NCBI RefSeq assembly: GCF_900109355.1
Contig: NZ_FOBF01000016.1
Span: 124,001 to 188,000 of the forward strand
DNA: 64,000 bases
Direction of reading: 5' to 3'
Source of the DNA: Nonomuraea pusilla
GTDB taxonomy: Bacteria; Actinomycetota; Actinomycetes; Streptosporangiales; Streptosporangiaceae
Numbering within the stretch: position 1 is the first letter of the stretch; every line of letters starts with the position of its first letter. Under the pieces are notes generated by a model, which saw nothing but the letters and a program-made list of their open reading frames with translations, made no database searches and was not told the DNA's origin. Position numbers and translations under genes: made by a program. Below, in pieces: positions 37,986 to 46,417 of the stretch.

Positions 37986-38171
37986 GTGGCTTCCGTCTGC
38001 GATGTCTGCCGCAAGGGGCCGACCTTCGGCAACAACGTGTCCCACTCGCACCGCCGCACCCGCCGTCGTTGGAACCCCAACATCCAGACGGTGCGCGCGG
38101 TCGTCGGCGGCACGCCGAAGAAGCTGAACGTGTGCACCTCGTGCATCAAGGCGGGCAAGGTCTCCCGCTAA
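37986..38171 (+). CDS. rpmB: 50S ribosomal protein L28, zinc-ribbon form
   Basis: 61 residues beginning [19 protein letters not shown]. Cys5/Cys8 and the CTSC pair near 50 make this the zinc-binding C+ type. GTG at 37986 with AAGGAG upstream. It is divergent from the DAK2 gene; TATTCT (37892-37897) is a possible -10 in the shared 199-bp region. A textbook terminator follows. Confidence 0.96.
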   Translation: MASVCDVCRKGPTFGNNVSHSHRRTRRRWNPNIQTVRAVVGGTPKKLNVCTSCIKAGKVSR

Positions 38172-38190
38172 CCCCCGCACTTCGCGGAAG

Positions 38191-38224
38191 GCCCGCCGCT
38201 CCAGACAAGGAGCGGCGGGCTTTT
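38191..38224 (+). terminator. Intrinsic terminator of rpmB
   Basis: GCCCGCCGCTCC (38191-38202), 6-nt loop, GGAGCGGCGGGC (38209-38220), then TTTT. A perfect 12-bp stem, 19 bp after the stop. Confidence 0.9.
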
Positions 38225-38312
38225 CTCATGCCCCGAGCCGGAGGGGCTGGCCCTTCTCATGCCCGAGCCGGAGGGGCTGGCCCTTCTCATGCCCCGACTC
38301 GGAGGGGCGGGG
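38223..38312. repeat. Three tandem 30-31 bp repeats ending at the thiD stop
   Basis: Unit TTCTCATGCCCCGAGCCGGA plus GGGGCTGGCCC begins at 38223, 38254 and 38284; the third copy is diverged and ends at the base before the thiD stop codon. Confidence 0.85.
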
Positions 38313-39107
38313 TCAGTGCCACTGCCAGGCGTGGTCCACGGGGCCGATGCCGGAGCCCAGGGGGAAGCCGGCCGCGATGGCGCCCGTGACGTACTCCTTG
38401 GCCCTGCCCACCGCGCCGGGCACGTCCTCGCCGCGCGCGATCCAGGAGGCGATGGCGGACGCGAGCGTGCAGCCCGTGCCGTGGGTGTGGCGGTTGTCGA
38501 GGCGCTCGGCGTCGAAGCGGTACTCGCTGACGCCGTCGGTGAGCAGGTCCACGGGGCGTCCGGGCAGGTGGCCGCCCTTGACCAGCGCCCAGGTGGGACC
38601 GAGCGCCAGCACGGCGTCGGCGGCGCGGCGCAGGTCGCCCTCGTCCTCGACCTTGACCGAGGTGAGCTGCTCGACCTCCCACAGGTTGGGGGTGACGACG
38701 GTCGCGATCGGCAGGAGCCGCGTCCTGATCGTGTCGACCGCCTCGGGGGCCAGCAGCGAGTCGCCGTGCTTCGACACGCCGACGGGGTCGATCACGAGGG
38801 GCGCTCCGTACGCGCCGAGCACGTCGGCCACCACCTCGACCAGCGCGGGCGAGGCCAGCATGCCGGTCTTCACGGCCTGCGCGCCGATGTCGCCGAGCAC
38901 GGCGTCGAGCTGCGCGCGCACGGCCTCGGGGGGCAGCTCCCAGTAGCCTTGGACGCCCAGGGAGTTCTGGGCCGTGACCGCGGCGATGACGCTCATGCCG
39001 TGGACGCCCAGGGCCATCATGGTCTTCAGGTCTGCCTGGATGCCCGCGCCGCCACCCGAGTCGGAGCCGGCGACGGTCAGCACGCGTGGAGGGGTCGGAA
39101 CCGTCAT
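38313..39107 (-). CDS. thiD: Hydroxymethylpyrimidine/phosphomethylpyrimidine kinase
   Basis: 264 residues from the ATG at 39107 (an in-frame TTG lies four codons upstream). Ribokinase-fold motifs: [20 protein letters not shown] at the N-terminus, [26 protein letters not shown] and the anion-hole [15 protein letters not shown]. It phosphorylates HMP and HMP-P in thiamine synthesis. thiL, the last step of the pathway, lies two genes away. No TPP riboswitch is recognisable upstream; the gap holds tandem repeats. Confidence 0.95.
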   Translation of the reverse strand: MTVPTPPRVLTVAGSDSGGGAGIQADLKTMMALGVHGMSVIAAVTAQNSLGVQGYWELPPEAVRAQLDAVLGDIGAQAVKTGMLASPALVEVVADVLGAYGAPLVIDPVGVSKHGDSLLAPEAVDTIRTRLLPIATVVTPNLWEVEQLTSVKVEDEGDLRRAADAVLALGPTWALVKGGHLPGRPVDLLTDGVSEYRFDAERLDNRHTHGTGCTLASAIASWIARGEDVPGAVGRAKEYVTGAIAAGFPLGSGIGPVDHAWQWH

Positions 39108-39166
39108 GACCCCATCCAACCACTCGGGCGGTCCGCCCGGACGACCCGCTCCGGCGGTCCGTCAGG

Positions 39167-39328
39167 ACGGCCCGCTCGGCCGACCCGCCAGGACGATCAC
39201 GCTCGGAGGACGGCGCTCAGACGGCCCGCTCAGCCGACCCGCCAGGACGACCGCCCTCGGAGGACGGCGCCCAGGCGGCCCGCTCAGCCGACCCGCCAGG
39301 ACGACCGTGCTCCGAGGGCGGCGCTCAG
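39167..39328. repeat. Three tandem 54-bp repeats at the end of the CBM2-like gene
   Basis: Units start at 39167, 39221 and 39275, each containing CGGCCCGCTCGGCCGACCCG or a near copy and a shared CCAGGACGA. The period is exactly 54 bp. The third copy runs into the stop codon of the gene at 39325. Confidence 0.85.
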
Positions 39329-40995
39329 GCGACGCTGCACTGCCCGCCGACCAGCCCGCAGGCGCCCGGCTGCTCCGCGTCTCCCGTCGCGGTGAACGTC
39401 ACCTCGGCGGAGTCTCCCGTGGCCAGCGACGCCGACAGGTCGATGATCAGCAGGTCGCCGTCCTGCGTCCAGGTGCCGCCGCTGACGTTCTGCACCCGGC
39501 CCTCGACCGGAACCGACAGCGTGGGGTTCTCCAGCGTCTCGCGGGAGACGTTGGAGACGCGCAGCTTGGCGGTGTAGTCGGTGCCGCGCTGCCTGACCGT
39601 CTGCCGGACGTTCACCGAGCCGCCGCTCGGCGCGGACTCGTTGGTCGCCGTCTGGGACGGCGTGGGCTGCTGCTCGCTGCCCACGGTCGGGACGACGCCG
39701 GTTCCGCCGTCGCCGAGCGGGGACGCGGTGTCGGTGGGCGCGTCGGACGCGGTGTCCTCGGCGGGAGACCGGGTCGGCGGCCTGGTGGGCCTGTGCGACG
39801 TCGGCACCTTGGTCTTGCTGGGGGTGGGCGTGGGGCGGCGGGACGGGCGGACGCCGGAGGTGTTCGGCGCCGTGGGCGCCGTGGAGGGGGTGGCCCGGTC
39901 GTCGTCCTCGGTGGGCTCCTCGGTCGGCTCGTCCGTGGGCTCCTCGGCGGGCTCGGTCTCCTCGGCCGGGTCGGAGGCGCCGGTGGCGGGCCCGGCGGAG
40001 GTCGATACGGCGGTGCAGGCGCTGCCGGTGCACGCGCCCGCGTCGTCGGACGAGCTCAGGAGGTTGACGCCCATCACCGTGCCGCCGAGCACGACGACGA
40101 CCGCGGCGACGGACAGCAGCGCGAGCTTCCCCTTGCCGCCGCGGCCGCCGCCGGAGGGCGGGGCGCCGTCGTCGCGCCCGCGCGACTCCCTGCGGCGGCC
40201 ACGGCCGCGGCGCGGCTCGGGCTCGTCCAGCGCGCCGTCGTCCTCGGACCAGCCGGAGGTGAGGAAGCCGGTCTCGGCCTCGGCCCATGCCGGGGTCGGG
40301 GCGGGCGTGGGAGGGTGCGCGGGCGTGCCGGCGACCTTGACGTCGCCGGGCTCGGGCGGCCCGCCGTAGACGGAGGTGGGGCCGGAGGGGCTGTCGAAGG
40401 CGGCCGTGCGTTCGGGGTCGCCGGACGGACCCGTGCCGAAGGCGGCCGTGCGTTCGGGGTCGCCGAAGGGAGCCGTGCCGAAGACCGCTGTGTGACCGGG
40501 GGCGCCGAAGGGAGCCCCGGGCTCGCCGAAGGGGGCCGGGCCCTGGGGGGCGGGGCCGGGGCTTCCGGGAGCGCTCCCCGGGCGGGCGGCGTCCCAGTCG
40601 GGCGGGATCGCGAACGCGCCCGTCGTCTCGAACGGCCCCGCCTGCGTGCCGAGCGGGTCGGGACGCAGCGGCGCGGAGCCGGGGCCGCCGGAGGGCGGCA
40701 GGCCCGTGGAGCCGCCGGAGGGCGGCAGGCCGGTCGGGCCGCCGGTGGGCGGGAGCCCGGTGCCGGCGTCGGTGGGCAGCGCGTAGGCCCCGGTCGTCTC
40801 GAACGGCTCGGACGGCTCGGACGGCGTCCGGCGCGGGTGGTCGTCGTCATGACGGGGCATCGGCGCCCACTGGCCCGTCACCGCGGGCTGGTCCGGAGGC
40901 GCCGGCCAGCCGGGCTGCTCGTCAGGACCCCAGAAAGCGCTGCCGCTCCCCCGTTCTTCCCCGTCGTCGGATCCACCTGTGCCGTGGCGGCCCAT
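39325..40995 (-). CDS. Single-pass membrane protein with Pro-rich repeats and a CBM2-like exterior domain
   Basis: 556 residues. Residues 1-290 are cytoplasmic, Pro/Gly-rich and internally repetitive: TGLPPSGG units at 79-104, PFETTGA at 64 and 121, and [21 protein letters not shown] around 177-200. A membrane helix lies at 291-313 after a basic GRGGKGK. Outside are a Pro/Thr/Glu-rich linker (330-455) and a beta-rich C-terminal domain (460-556: [35 protein letters not shown]) resembling carbohydrate-binding family 2. Two cysteines (546, 553) may form a disulfide. Binding to a polymer or the wall is plausible; substrate unknown. It is inserted between thiamine genes. Confidence 0.8.
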   Translation of the reverse strand: MGRHGTGGSDDGEERGSGSAFWGPDEQPGWPAPPDQPAVTGQWAPMPRHDDDHPRRTPSEPSEPFETTGAYALPTDAGTGLPPTGGPTGLPPSGGSTGLPPSGGPGSAPLRPDPLGTQAGPFETTGAFAIPPDWDAARPGSAPGSPGPAPQGPAPFGEPGAPFGAPGHTAVFGTAPFGDPERTAAFGTGPSGDPERTAAFDSPSGPTSVYGGPPEPGDVKVAGTPAHPPTPAPTPAWAEAETGFLTSGWSEDDGALDEPEPRRGRGRRRESRGRDDGAPPSGGGRGGKGKLALLSVAAVVVVLGGTVMGVNLLSSSDDAGACTGSACTAVSTSAGPATGASDPAEETEPAEEPTDEPTEEPTEDDDRATPSTAPTAPNTSGVRPSRRPTPTPSKTKVPTSHRPTRPPTRSPAEDTASDAPTDTASPLGDGGTGVVPTVGSEQQPTPSQTATNESAPSGGSVNVRQTVRQRGTDYTAKLRVSNVSRETLENPTLSVPVEGRVQNVSGGTWTQDGDLLIIDLSASLATGDSAEVTFTATGDAEQPGACGLVGGQCSVA

Positions 40996-41121
40996 GGCTG
41001 CCCTCTCTTCCGGTTACAGTGGCCGCCAATCTTCATAACACCTTCACTACGTCCTTGTCACAATAATCTCGGGAGTCACCACCACAAATCCCGAAAAATG
41101 TGCATAAATTGGGACGAAGCG

Positions 41122-42102
41122 TCACCGAAAGTGATCCCAACCCCCGCGCTCCACCGCACGCCCGCCCACCACGACCCCTTGACCTGCGACGACGCGCCCC
41201 ACCACGCGCCACTCCTCAGGAAGCTCCGCATCGGCCGGGAACGCCGCCGCGAGCGCGTGATCCTCGCCACCGGTGAGGATCCACTCCAGCGGATCGGCGC
41301 CCAGCTCCTCGGCGGCCAGCGCCACCGGCTCGGCCACCGCGAACGCCTCGGGATCGAGCTCCACGCGCACCCCGCTGGCCTCGGCGACGTGCCCGACGTC
41401 CTGCACCAGGCCGTCGCTGACGTCCAGCATCGCGGTGGCGCCCAGCAGCGCCGCCGCCGGCCCCATCGCGTACGGCGGGCGCGGCCTGCGGTGCGCGGCC
41501 ACCGCCTCCAGCAGCGGCGACCCCTCGGGCAGGCGCTCCGGCGCCAGGCCCGACCCCAGCAGCGCCAGCCCGGCCGCGGCGAACCCCAGCCGCCCCGCGA
41601 CGGCCACCTTGTCCCCCGGCCGCGCCCCCGACCGGGTCACCGGTGCACGGCCGCCCAGGTCGCCCAGGGCGGTCACGCCGAGCACCACCAGGTCGCACCG
41701 GGTGACGTCGCCGCCCACGACGCTGGCCCCGACCAGCGCGCACTCGTCGCGGAAGCCGTCGGTCAGCGCGTCGAGCCATTCGGCGGACAGGTCGGGGGGC
41801 ATGCCCAGCCCGACCACGATGGACGTGGGCGTCGCGCCCATGGCCGCGACGTCGGCGAGGTTCTGCGCGGCGGCCTTGCGGCCCACGTCGTACCCGCTGG
41901 ACCAATCGCGGCGGAAGTGCCTACCCTCGATGAGTAGATCCGTTGACACGACCACACGCCCGTCGGGGGCGGCCACCATGGCGGCGTCATCGCCGGGGCC
42001 GAGCAGAACTGTCGCGCCTTGGGGCAGACGTCCGGCTATACGACCAACCACACCGAATTCGCCGAGATCTCCGACTGTGATAGCACACCTCCTGACCCAC
42101 AC
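41122..42102 (-). CDS. thiL: Thiamine-monophosphate kinase
   Basis: PurM/AIR-synthetase fold with [42 protein letters not shown] and [14 protein letters not shown]. It phosphorylates TMP to TPP. The coordinates use the first usable GTG (42102). However, the conserved family N-terminus begins at TVGDLGEFG, directly after an ATC at 42079-42081 that has AGGAGG 6 nt upstream, and a promoter lies across the longer reading. The real start may therefore be ATC, giving 319 residues. Confidence 0.93.
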   Translation of the reverse strand: MWVRRCAITVGDLGEFGVVGRIAGRLPQGATVLLGPGDDAAMVAAPDGRVVVSTDLLIEGRHFRRDWSSGYDVGRKAAAQNLADVAAMGATPTSIVVGLGMPPDLSAEWLDALTDGFRDECALVGASVVGGDVTRCDLVVLGVTALGDLGGRAPVTRSGARPGDKVAVAGRLGFAAAGLALLGSGLAPERLPEGSPLLEAVAAHRRPRPPYAMGPAAALLGATAMLDVSDGLVQDVGHVAEASGVRVELDPEAFAVAEPVALAAEELGADPLEWILTGGEDHALAAAFPADAELPEEWRVVGRVVAGQGVVVGGRAVERGGWDHFR

Positions 42103-42132
42103 AGGGTACGGTGGCCCTTCGGCGTGATCCAA
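42103..42132 (-). promoter_or_regulatory. Promoter of thiL
   Basis: On the minus strand TTGGAT (42127-42132), an 18-bp spacer and TACCCT (42103-42108). The transcript would start near 42096, just before AGGAGG (42088-42093), which excludes translation from the upstream TTG or GTG. Confidence 0.55.
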
Positions 42133-42149
42133 TCGCCCGGGAGGACGTT

Positions 42150-42383
42150 ATGGTGCAGGCCTACATCCTTATTCAGACCGAGGTCGGGAAGGCCGCGGCC
42201 GTCGCCGGCGAGATCTCCGGGATTCCGGGGGTGACGCAGGCGGAGGACGTGACGGGACCCTACGACGTGATCGTCCGTGCGGAAGCGAACAACGTCGACG
42301 AGCTGGGCAAGCTGGTCGTCGCGCAGATTCAGGCTGTGGAGGGGATCACGCGTACCCTTACGTGTCCCATCGTCCATATCTGA
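42150..42383 (+). CDS. Lrp/AsnC ligand-binding (RAM) domain protein without HTH
   Basis: 77 residues from the ATG at 42150 with GGGAGG 6 nt upstream. It consists only of the RAM/ACT-like alpha-beta sandwich (YILIQTEVGKAAAVAGEI; GPYDVIVRAEANNVDELGKL), lacking the N-terminal HTH of full Lrp proteins. Stand-alone RAM proteins are conserved in actinobacteria at this locus and probably bind amino acids or modulate full-length Lrp regulators; the partner is unknown. Confidence 0.9.
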   Translation: MVQAYILIQTEVGKAAAVAGEISGIPGVTQAEDVTGPYDVIVRAEANNVDELGKLVVAQIQAVEGITRTLTCPIVHI

Positions 42384-42405
42384 AGCCTCAGAAGGTAGTC
42401 GTTCC

Positions 42406-42837
42406 ATGCGTGCCGTCGCCGCCCTGCTCGTCGTCCTCGCCGCCGCCGGATGCTCAGGCGCGGTGCGGGTCGACCCGCCTTCGCCGCAGGGCGAGGCGGC
42501 GGCGGCGTGCGGGAGGCTGGCCGGGCTGCTGCCCGCGACGCTCGACGGCGCCGCGCGCGGCACGTCCACTCCCGAGTCGCCGTACGTCGCGGTGTGGGGC
42601 GACGCCGAGATCGCGCTGCGCTGCGGCGTCCCGCGGCCGGCCAGGATGGCCCCCACCGACCAGCTCCAGGAGGTCGACGGGGTGGGCTGGTTCGCCGACC
42701 CCGAGCGCCCCGCCCTGTTCACCGCCGTGGCCGACCCCCTGTACGTGGAGGTCACGATCGGGGGCGGGCACGCCGCGCCCGCCGTGCTCGCCGACCTGTC
42801 GGGCCCGATCGGCCAGGTCTCACCGAAGACCGGGTGA
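42406..42837 (+). CDS. DUF3515 lipoprotein
   Basis: 143 residues. Lipobox LAAAGC gives Cys16. The DUF3515 core follows: CGRLAGLLPATLDG, VAVWGDAEIALRCGVPRP and VGWFADPERPALFTAV, with conserved Cys residues likely paired outside the cell. Function is unknown; the gene is conserved beside ddl in actinobacteria (M. tuberculosis Rv2980), which suggests a wall-related role. The last 18 bp overlap the end of ddl on the other strand. Confidence 0.9.
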   Translation: MRAVAALLVVLAAAGCSGAVRVDPPSPQGEAAAACGRLAGLLPATLDGAARGTSTPESPYVAVWGDAEIALRCGVPRPARMAPTDQLQEVDGVGWFADPERPALFTAVADPLYVEVTIGGGHAAPAVLADLSGPIGQVSPKTG

Positions 42838-43914
42838 CTTGGCCAGCGCGAGCTGGATGAGCCGGTCGACCAGCTCCGGGTACGACAGCCCGGAGGCGGC
42901 CCACAGCTGCGGCGCGACCGACAGCGACGTGAAGCCCGGCATCGTGTTGATCTCGTTGAGGATCAGCCGCCCCTCGGGCGTGTAGAAGAAGTCGACCCGC
43001 GACAGCCCCTCGCAGTCGAGCGCGTCGAACGCGCGCACCGCCATCGCCCGCAGCTCCTCGGCCGTCTCGGCCGGAATGTCCGCGGGCACCGTCAGCGACA
43101 TCTGGTCGGGGTAGTACTTGGCCTCGAAGTCGAAGAACTCCTGGCCGCCCTCGACCCTGACCTCTCCGGCCAGCGACGCGGCGGCCGGCTCGTCGCCGGG
43201 CGACTCCAGCACCGCGCACTCGATCTCGCGCCCGGTGATCGCCTCCTCGATGAGCACCTTCGGGTCGTGCTGCCTGGCGAACTCCACGGCCGCCTCCAGC
43301 TGGGCCCGGTCGTGCGCCTTGGAGATGCCCTGGGACGAGCCCGCCCTGGCCGGCTTGACGAACAGCGGGTAGCCGAGCTCCTCGGCCTCCTTCAGCACGC
43401 GCTCGCGGTCGAGCCGCCAGTCGCGGTCGCGTACGACGACGTGGCGGCCGACAGGCAGCCCCGCCGCCGCCATCACGGTCTTCATGTACGCCTTGTCCAT
43501 GCCGACGGCGCTGGCCAGCACGCCGGAGCCGACGTAGCGCACCCCGGCCATCTCCAGCAGGCCCTGGATCGTGCCGTCCTCGGCGAACGGGCCGTGCATC
43601 ACGGGGAACACGACGTCCACGGCGCCCAGCTCGACCGGGATGCTGCCCGGGTCGTAGGCCACGAGGGGGCCGCCGCCGGCGGGCAGCGCGAGGGCCGCCC
43701 CGCTCGTGTCGACGACCGGCAGCTCGCCGGACTCGATGGCGAACCGCTGGTCGGACGCGGCCAGCACCCACCTGCCGTCCTGGGCGATCCCGATGGGGAC
43801 CACCTCGTACTTGCTCCTGTCGATCGCCTCCAGCACGCTGCCCGCGCCCATCAGGGACACGGCGTGCTCGGAATTGCGACCTCCGAAAACGACGGCGACG
43901 CGTGGCTTGCTCAT
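42820..43914 (-). CDS. ddl: D-alanine--D-alanine ligase
   Basis: 364 residues from the ATG at 43914. N-terminal VVFGGRNSEHAVSLMGAGS, central ATP-grasp VKPARAGSSQGISK, and C-terminal SRVDFFYTPEGRLILNEINT with the Mg-binding Glu and Asn. It makes the D-Ala-D-Ala dipeptide for peptidoglycan in the cytoplasm. It follows gpsA by 62 bp on the same strand, an order conserved in mycobacteria. Ligase specificity for D-Ala rather than D-Lac is expected from the family form but not proven. Confidence 0.95.
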   Translation of the reverse strand: MSKPRVAVVFGGRNSEHAVSLMGAGSVLEAIDRSKYEVVPIGIAQDGRWVLAASDQRFAIESGELPVVDTSGAALALPAGGGPLVAYDPGSIPVELGAVDVVFPVMHGPFAEDGTIQGLLEMAGVRYVGSGVLASAVGMDKAYMKTVMAAAGLPVGRHVVVRDRDWRLDRERVLKEAEELGYPLFVKPARAGSSQGISKAHDRAQLEAAVEFARQHDPKVLIEEAITGREIECAVLESPGDEPAAASLAGEVRVEGGQEFFDFEAKYYPDQMSLTVPADIPAETAEELRAMAVRAFDALDCEGLSRVDFFYTPEGRLILNEINTMPGFTSLSVAPQLWAASGLSYPELVDRLIQLALAKSPGLR

Positions 43915-43976
43915 GACGTCCGAATCTACCGGCCTGTCCCCTGGACAGCGAGCCGGCCACGCAGGTGACGCGCCGC

Positions 43977-44987
43977 TCACAGGCCGTACCGCTCGGGTTT
44001 GGGCGAGCGGGACATGAGCAGCATGGCCGCCTCCGCCGGTGACATGCCGTCGTGGACGACCCCGACGACCACCTCGGTGATCGGCATCTCGACGTCGTGC
44101 TTGCGCGCCAGTTCGAGCACCGACTCGCAGGACTTCACGCCCTCCGCGGTCTGCTTGGTGGCGGCCACGACCTCTTCCAGCGTCATGCCGCGCCCCAGGT
44201 TCTCGCCGAACGTGCGGTTGCGCGACAGCGGCGAGGTGCAGGTGGCGACCAGGTCGCCCATGCCGGCCAGGCCGGCGAACGTGTGCGGGTCGGCGCCGAG
44301 CGCCGCGCCCAGGCGGCTGATCTCGGCCAGGCCGCGGGTGATGAGCATGGCGCTGACGTTGTCGCCCATGCCCATGCCGGCCGACACGCCCACGGCGAGC
44401 GCGATCACGTTCTTGACCGCGCCGCCCAGCTCGACGCCCACGACGTCGGGGTTGGTGTACGGGCGGAACCACGGCGGCAGGTGGCACAGGGCCTGCAGCC
44501 GCTCGGCCACGGCCTCGTCGGTGCAGGCGACGACGGTGGCGGCGGGCTGGCGCTGGGCGATCTCCTTGGCCAGGTTCGGCCCCGAGACGACGGCCACCCG
44601 CTCCTCGGGCACCCCGGCCACCTCGCGGATCACCTCGCTCATCCGCTTGGTGGTGCCGAGTTCGATGCCCTTCATCAGGCTGACCAGCACCGCGTCCGGC
44701 GGGATGTGCTCACGCCAGGCGACCAGATTGGGACGCAGCATCTGGGACGGCACCGCGAGCACCACGAACTCGGCGCCGTCGAGCGCCCGCGCCGGGTCGG
44801 TGGTGGCGCGCAGCGTCGGCGGCAGCGGGATGCCGGGCAGGTAGTCGGGGTTGACGTGGTCGCGGTCGATCGCCTCGACCAGCTCGGGCCTGCGCCCCCA
44901 CAGCGTGACCCGGTGCCCCGCCTCGGCGAGGAGCATGGCGAAGGTGGTGCCCCACGAGCCCGTGCCGAACACCGCCACTGTCGTCAT
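43977..44987 (-). CDS. gpsA: Glycerol-3-phosphate dehydrogenase [NAD(P)+]
   Basis: 336 residues. Rossmann motif [19 protein letters not shown] at the N-terminus, [18 protein letters not shown], and the catalytic Lys in [13 protein letters not shown]. It converts dihydroxyacetone phosphate to glycerol-3-phosphate for phospholipid synthesis. ATG at 44987, 4 bp after the stop of the acyltransferase gene, so the two phospholipid enzymes are cotranscribed. Confidence 0.96.
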   Translation of the reverse strand: MTTVAVFGTGSWGTTFAMLLAEAGHRVTLWGRRPELVEAIDRDHVNPDYLPGIPLPPTLRATTDPARALDGAEFVVLAVPSQMLRPNLVAWREHIPPDAVLVSLMKGIELGTTKRMSEVIREVAGVPEERVAVVSGPNLAKEIAQRQPAATVVACTDEAVAERLQALCHLPPWFRPYTNPDVVGVELGGAVKNVIALAVGVSAGMGMGDNVSAMLITRGLAEISRLGAALGADPHTFAGLAGMGDLVATCTSPLSRNRTFGENLGRGMTLEEVVAATKQTAEGVKSCESVLELARKHDVEMPITEVVVGVVHDGMSPAEAAMLLMSRSPKPERYGL

Positions 44988-44991
44988 GACG

Positions 44992-45702
44992 TCACCGCCC
45001 GGCGGGGTCGAAGGGGGTTTCCGGCGCCTTTTCGCCGCGCAGCTCGGCGAGCTGCGCGGTGAGGGCCGCCATGATGTCGGCGGTGGCCTCGCGCAGCACG
45101 CCGGCGCGCAGCGGCTGCCCGTCGTACTTCGACAGGTCCACGGGCGGGCCGACGATCACGCGGAAGGTCTTGCGCGGGAACAGCCGCGGCTTCTTCTCCC
45201 CGTACGGCAGCAGCTCGTGCGCCCCCCAGTGGGCCACCGGGATCACCGGGGCGCCGCTCTCCAGCGCCAGCCTGGCCACGCCGGTCTTGCCCACCATGGG
45301 CCACAGCTCGGGGTCGCGGGTGCAGGTGCCCTCGGGGTAGAAGAGGATCGCGCCGCCGTCGGCCAGCCGGCGGGCCGACTCCGCGAGGGACCTGGCCGCC
45401 TCGCTGCTGCCCCTGGCCACCGGGATGGCGAGCAGCCCCCGTACGGCCCGGCCGAGGAGCGGCACCTTGAACAGGGCGGACTTGGCGAGGATCACCGGCC
45501 AGCGGCCGTTGTTGTAGAGGAAGTGCGCGAGCAGCACGGGGTCGGCCCACGACAGGTGGTTGGCGGCGATGATGAGCCCGCCCGTGCGCGGGAGGCGGTC
45601 TCCGTGCCGCCAGTCCTTCTTGACCAGGAGCCAGGACAGAGGTTTCACGATCACGACTGCCAGGGTTTCCCAGAAACGCGATGGTCTCGTGGGGCGGCTC
45701 AT
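44992..45702 (-). CDS. 1-acyl-glycerol-3-phosphate acyltransferase (PlsC family)
   Basis: 236 residues from the ATG at 45702, with GGAGGAG upstream. HX4D motif NHLSWADP, the acyl-acceptor region [12 protein letters not shown] and [13 protein letters not shown] are complete. A hydrophobic N-terminus ([14 protein letters not shown]) suggests membrane association. It acylates lysophosphatidic acid using acyl-CoA or acyl-ACP. It forms a unit with gpsA, which makes the glycerol-3-phosphate precursor. Confidence 0.93.
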   Translation of the reverse strand: MSRPTRPSRFWETLAVVIVKPLSWLLVKKDWRHGDRLPRTGGLIIAANHLSWADPVLLAHFLYNNGRWPVILAKSALFKVPLLGRAVRGLLAIPVARGSSEAARSLAESARRLADGGAILFYPEGTCTRDPELWPMVGKTGVARLALESGAPVIPVAHWGAHELLPYGEKKPRLFPRKTFRVIVGPPVDLSKYDGQPLRAGVLREATADIMAALTAQLAELRGEKAPETPFDPAGR

Positions 45703-45781
45703 GGTCTCCTCCAACACGTCGGGATGCGCACCAAGTCTCCCGGTTGGCCGTGGGAGATGTCGAGGCGCGATGCTTAAGCCT

Positions 45782-46417
45782 ATGAGCATCCGCTGGTCAC
45801 TGGTCATCCCGGTGAAGACGCTGATCGCCGCGAAGACCCGCATGGCCGCCGCCGCGGGACCGTACCGTACGAGGCTGGCCGTGGCCGTGGCCTGCGACAC
45901 CGTGGCGGCGGCGCTCGCCTGCCCGCCGGTGGCCCGCGTGATCGTCGTGACCGCCGACCCCGCCGCCGCGGGACCGCTCGCGGCGCTGGGCGCCGACGTG
46001 GTGCCCGACCCCGACAGGGGGCTGAACACGGCGCTGCGCACCGGCGCCGCCCACGCCGCCCGGGTGGCCCCGGACGACGCCGTGGGCGCCCTGCAGGCGG
46101 ACCTGCCCGCCCTGCGCCCCGCCGAGCTGGCCGCGGCGCTGGAGGCGGCGGCGGAGTTCGACCAGGCGTTCGTGCCCGACGCGCTCGACGTCGGCACCAC
46201 CTTCTACGGCGTGCGCCCCGAACGCCCGTTCATGCCGGGGTTCGGCGGGGAGTCGCGGGCCAGGCACCTGGCGGCGGGGGCGAAGGAGCTGTGCCTGCCG
46301 GGCCTCGACTCCCTCAGGCGCGACGTGGACACCCCCGACGACCTGCGCGCCGCCATGGCGCTCGGCCTGGGCGCGCACACGGCCGCGGTCGTCAGGGAGT
46401 TGTGGCCGCCCGCATGA
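45782..46417 (+). CDS. cofC: 2-phospho-L-lactate / phosphoenolpyruvate guanylyltransferase (F420 synthesis)
   Basis: 211 residues. CofC/FbiD features: WSLVIPVKTLIAAKTRM, VTADPAAAG, PDPDRGLNTALRTG, VGALQADLPALRP and DVGTTFYG. It activates phosphoenolpyruvate or phospholactate with GTP in coenzyme F420 synthesis; the mycobacterial homologue at this locus, FbiD (Rv2983), uses phosphoenolpyruvate. Divergent from the acyltransferase gene. Its last 26 bp overlap the convergent MFS gene. Confidence 0.93.
   Translation: MSIRWSLVIPVKTLIAAKTRMAAAAGPYRTRLAVAVACDTVAAALACPPVARVIVVTADPAAAGPLAALGADVVPDPDRGLNTALRTGAAHAARVAPDDAVGALQADLPALRPAELAAALEAAAEFDQAFVPDALDVGTTFYGVRPERPFMPGFGGESRARHLAAGAKELCLPGLDSLRRDVDTPDDLRAAMALGLGAHTAAVVRELWPPA

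Noticed and set aside
39108-39166. TPP riboswitch upstream of thiD
   Set aside because: No THI-box sequences (CTGAGA, ACCTGA) are present. The region is GC-rich and mostly tandem repeats.
38223-39328. Possible CRISPR array around thiD
   Set aside because: The repeats are directly contiguous without unique spacers, differ between the two flanks, and no cas gene is present.
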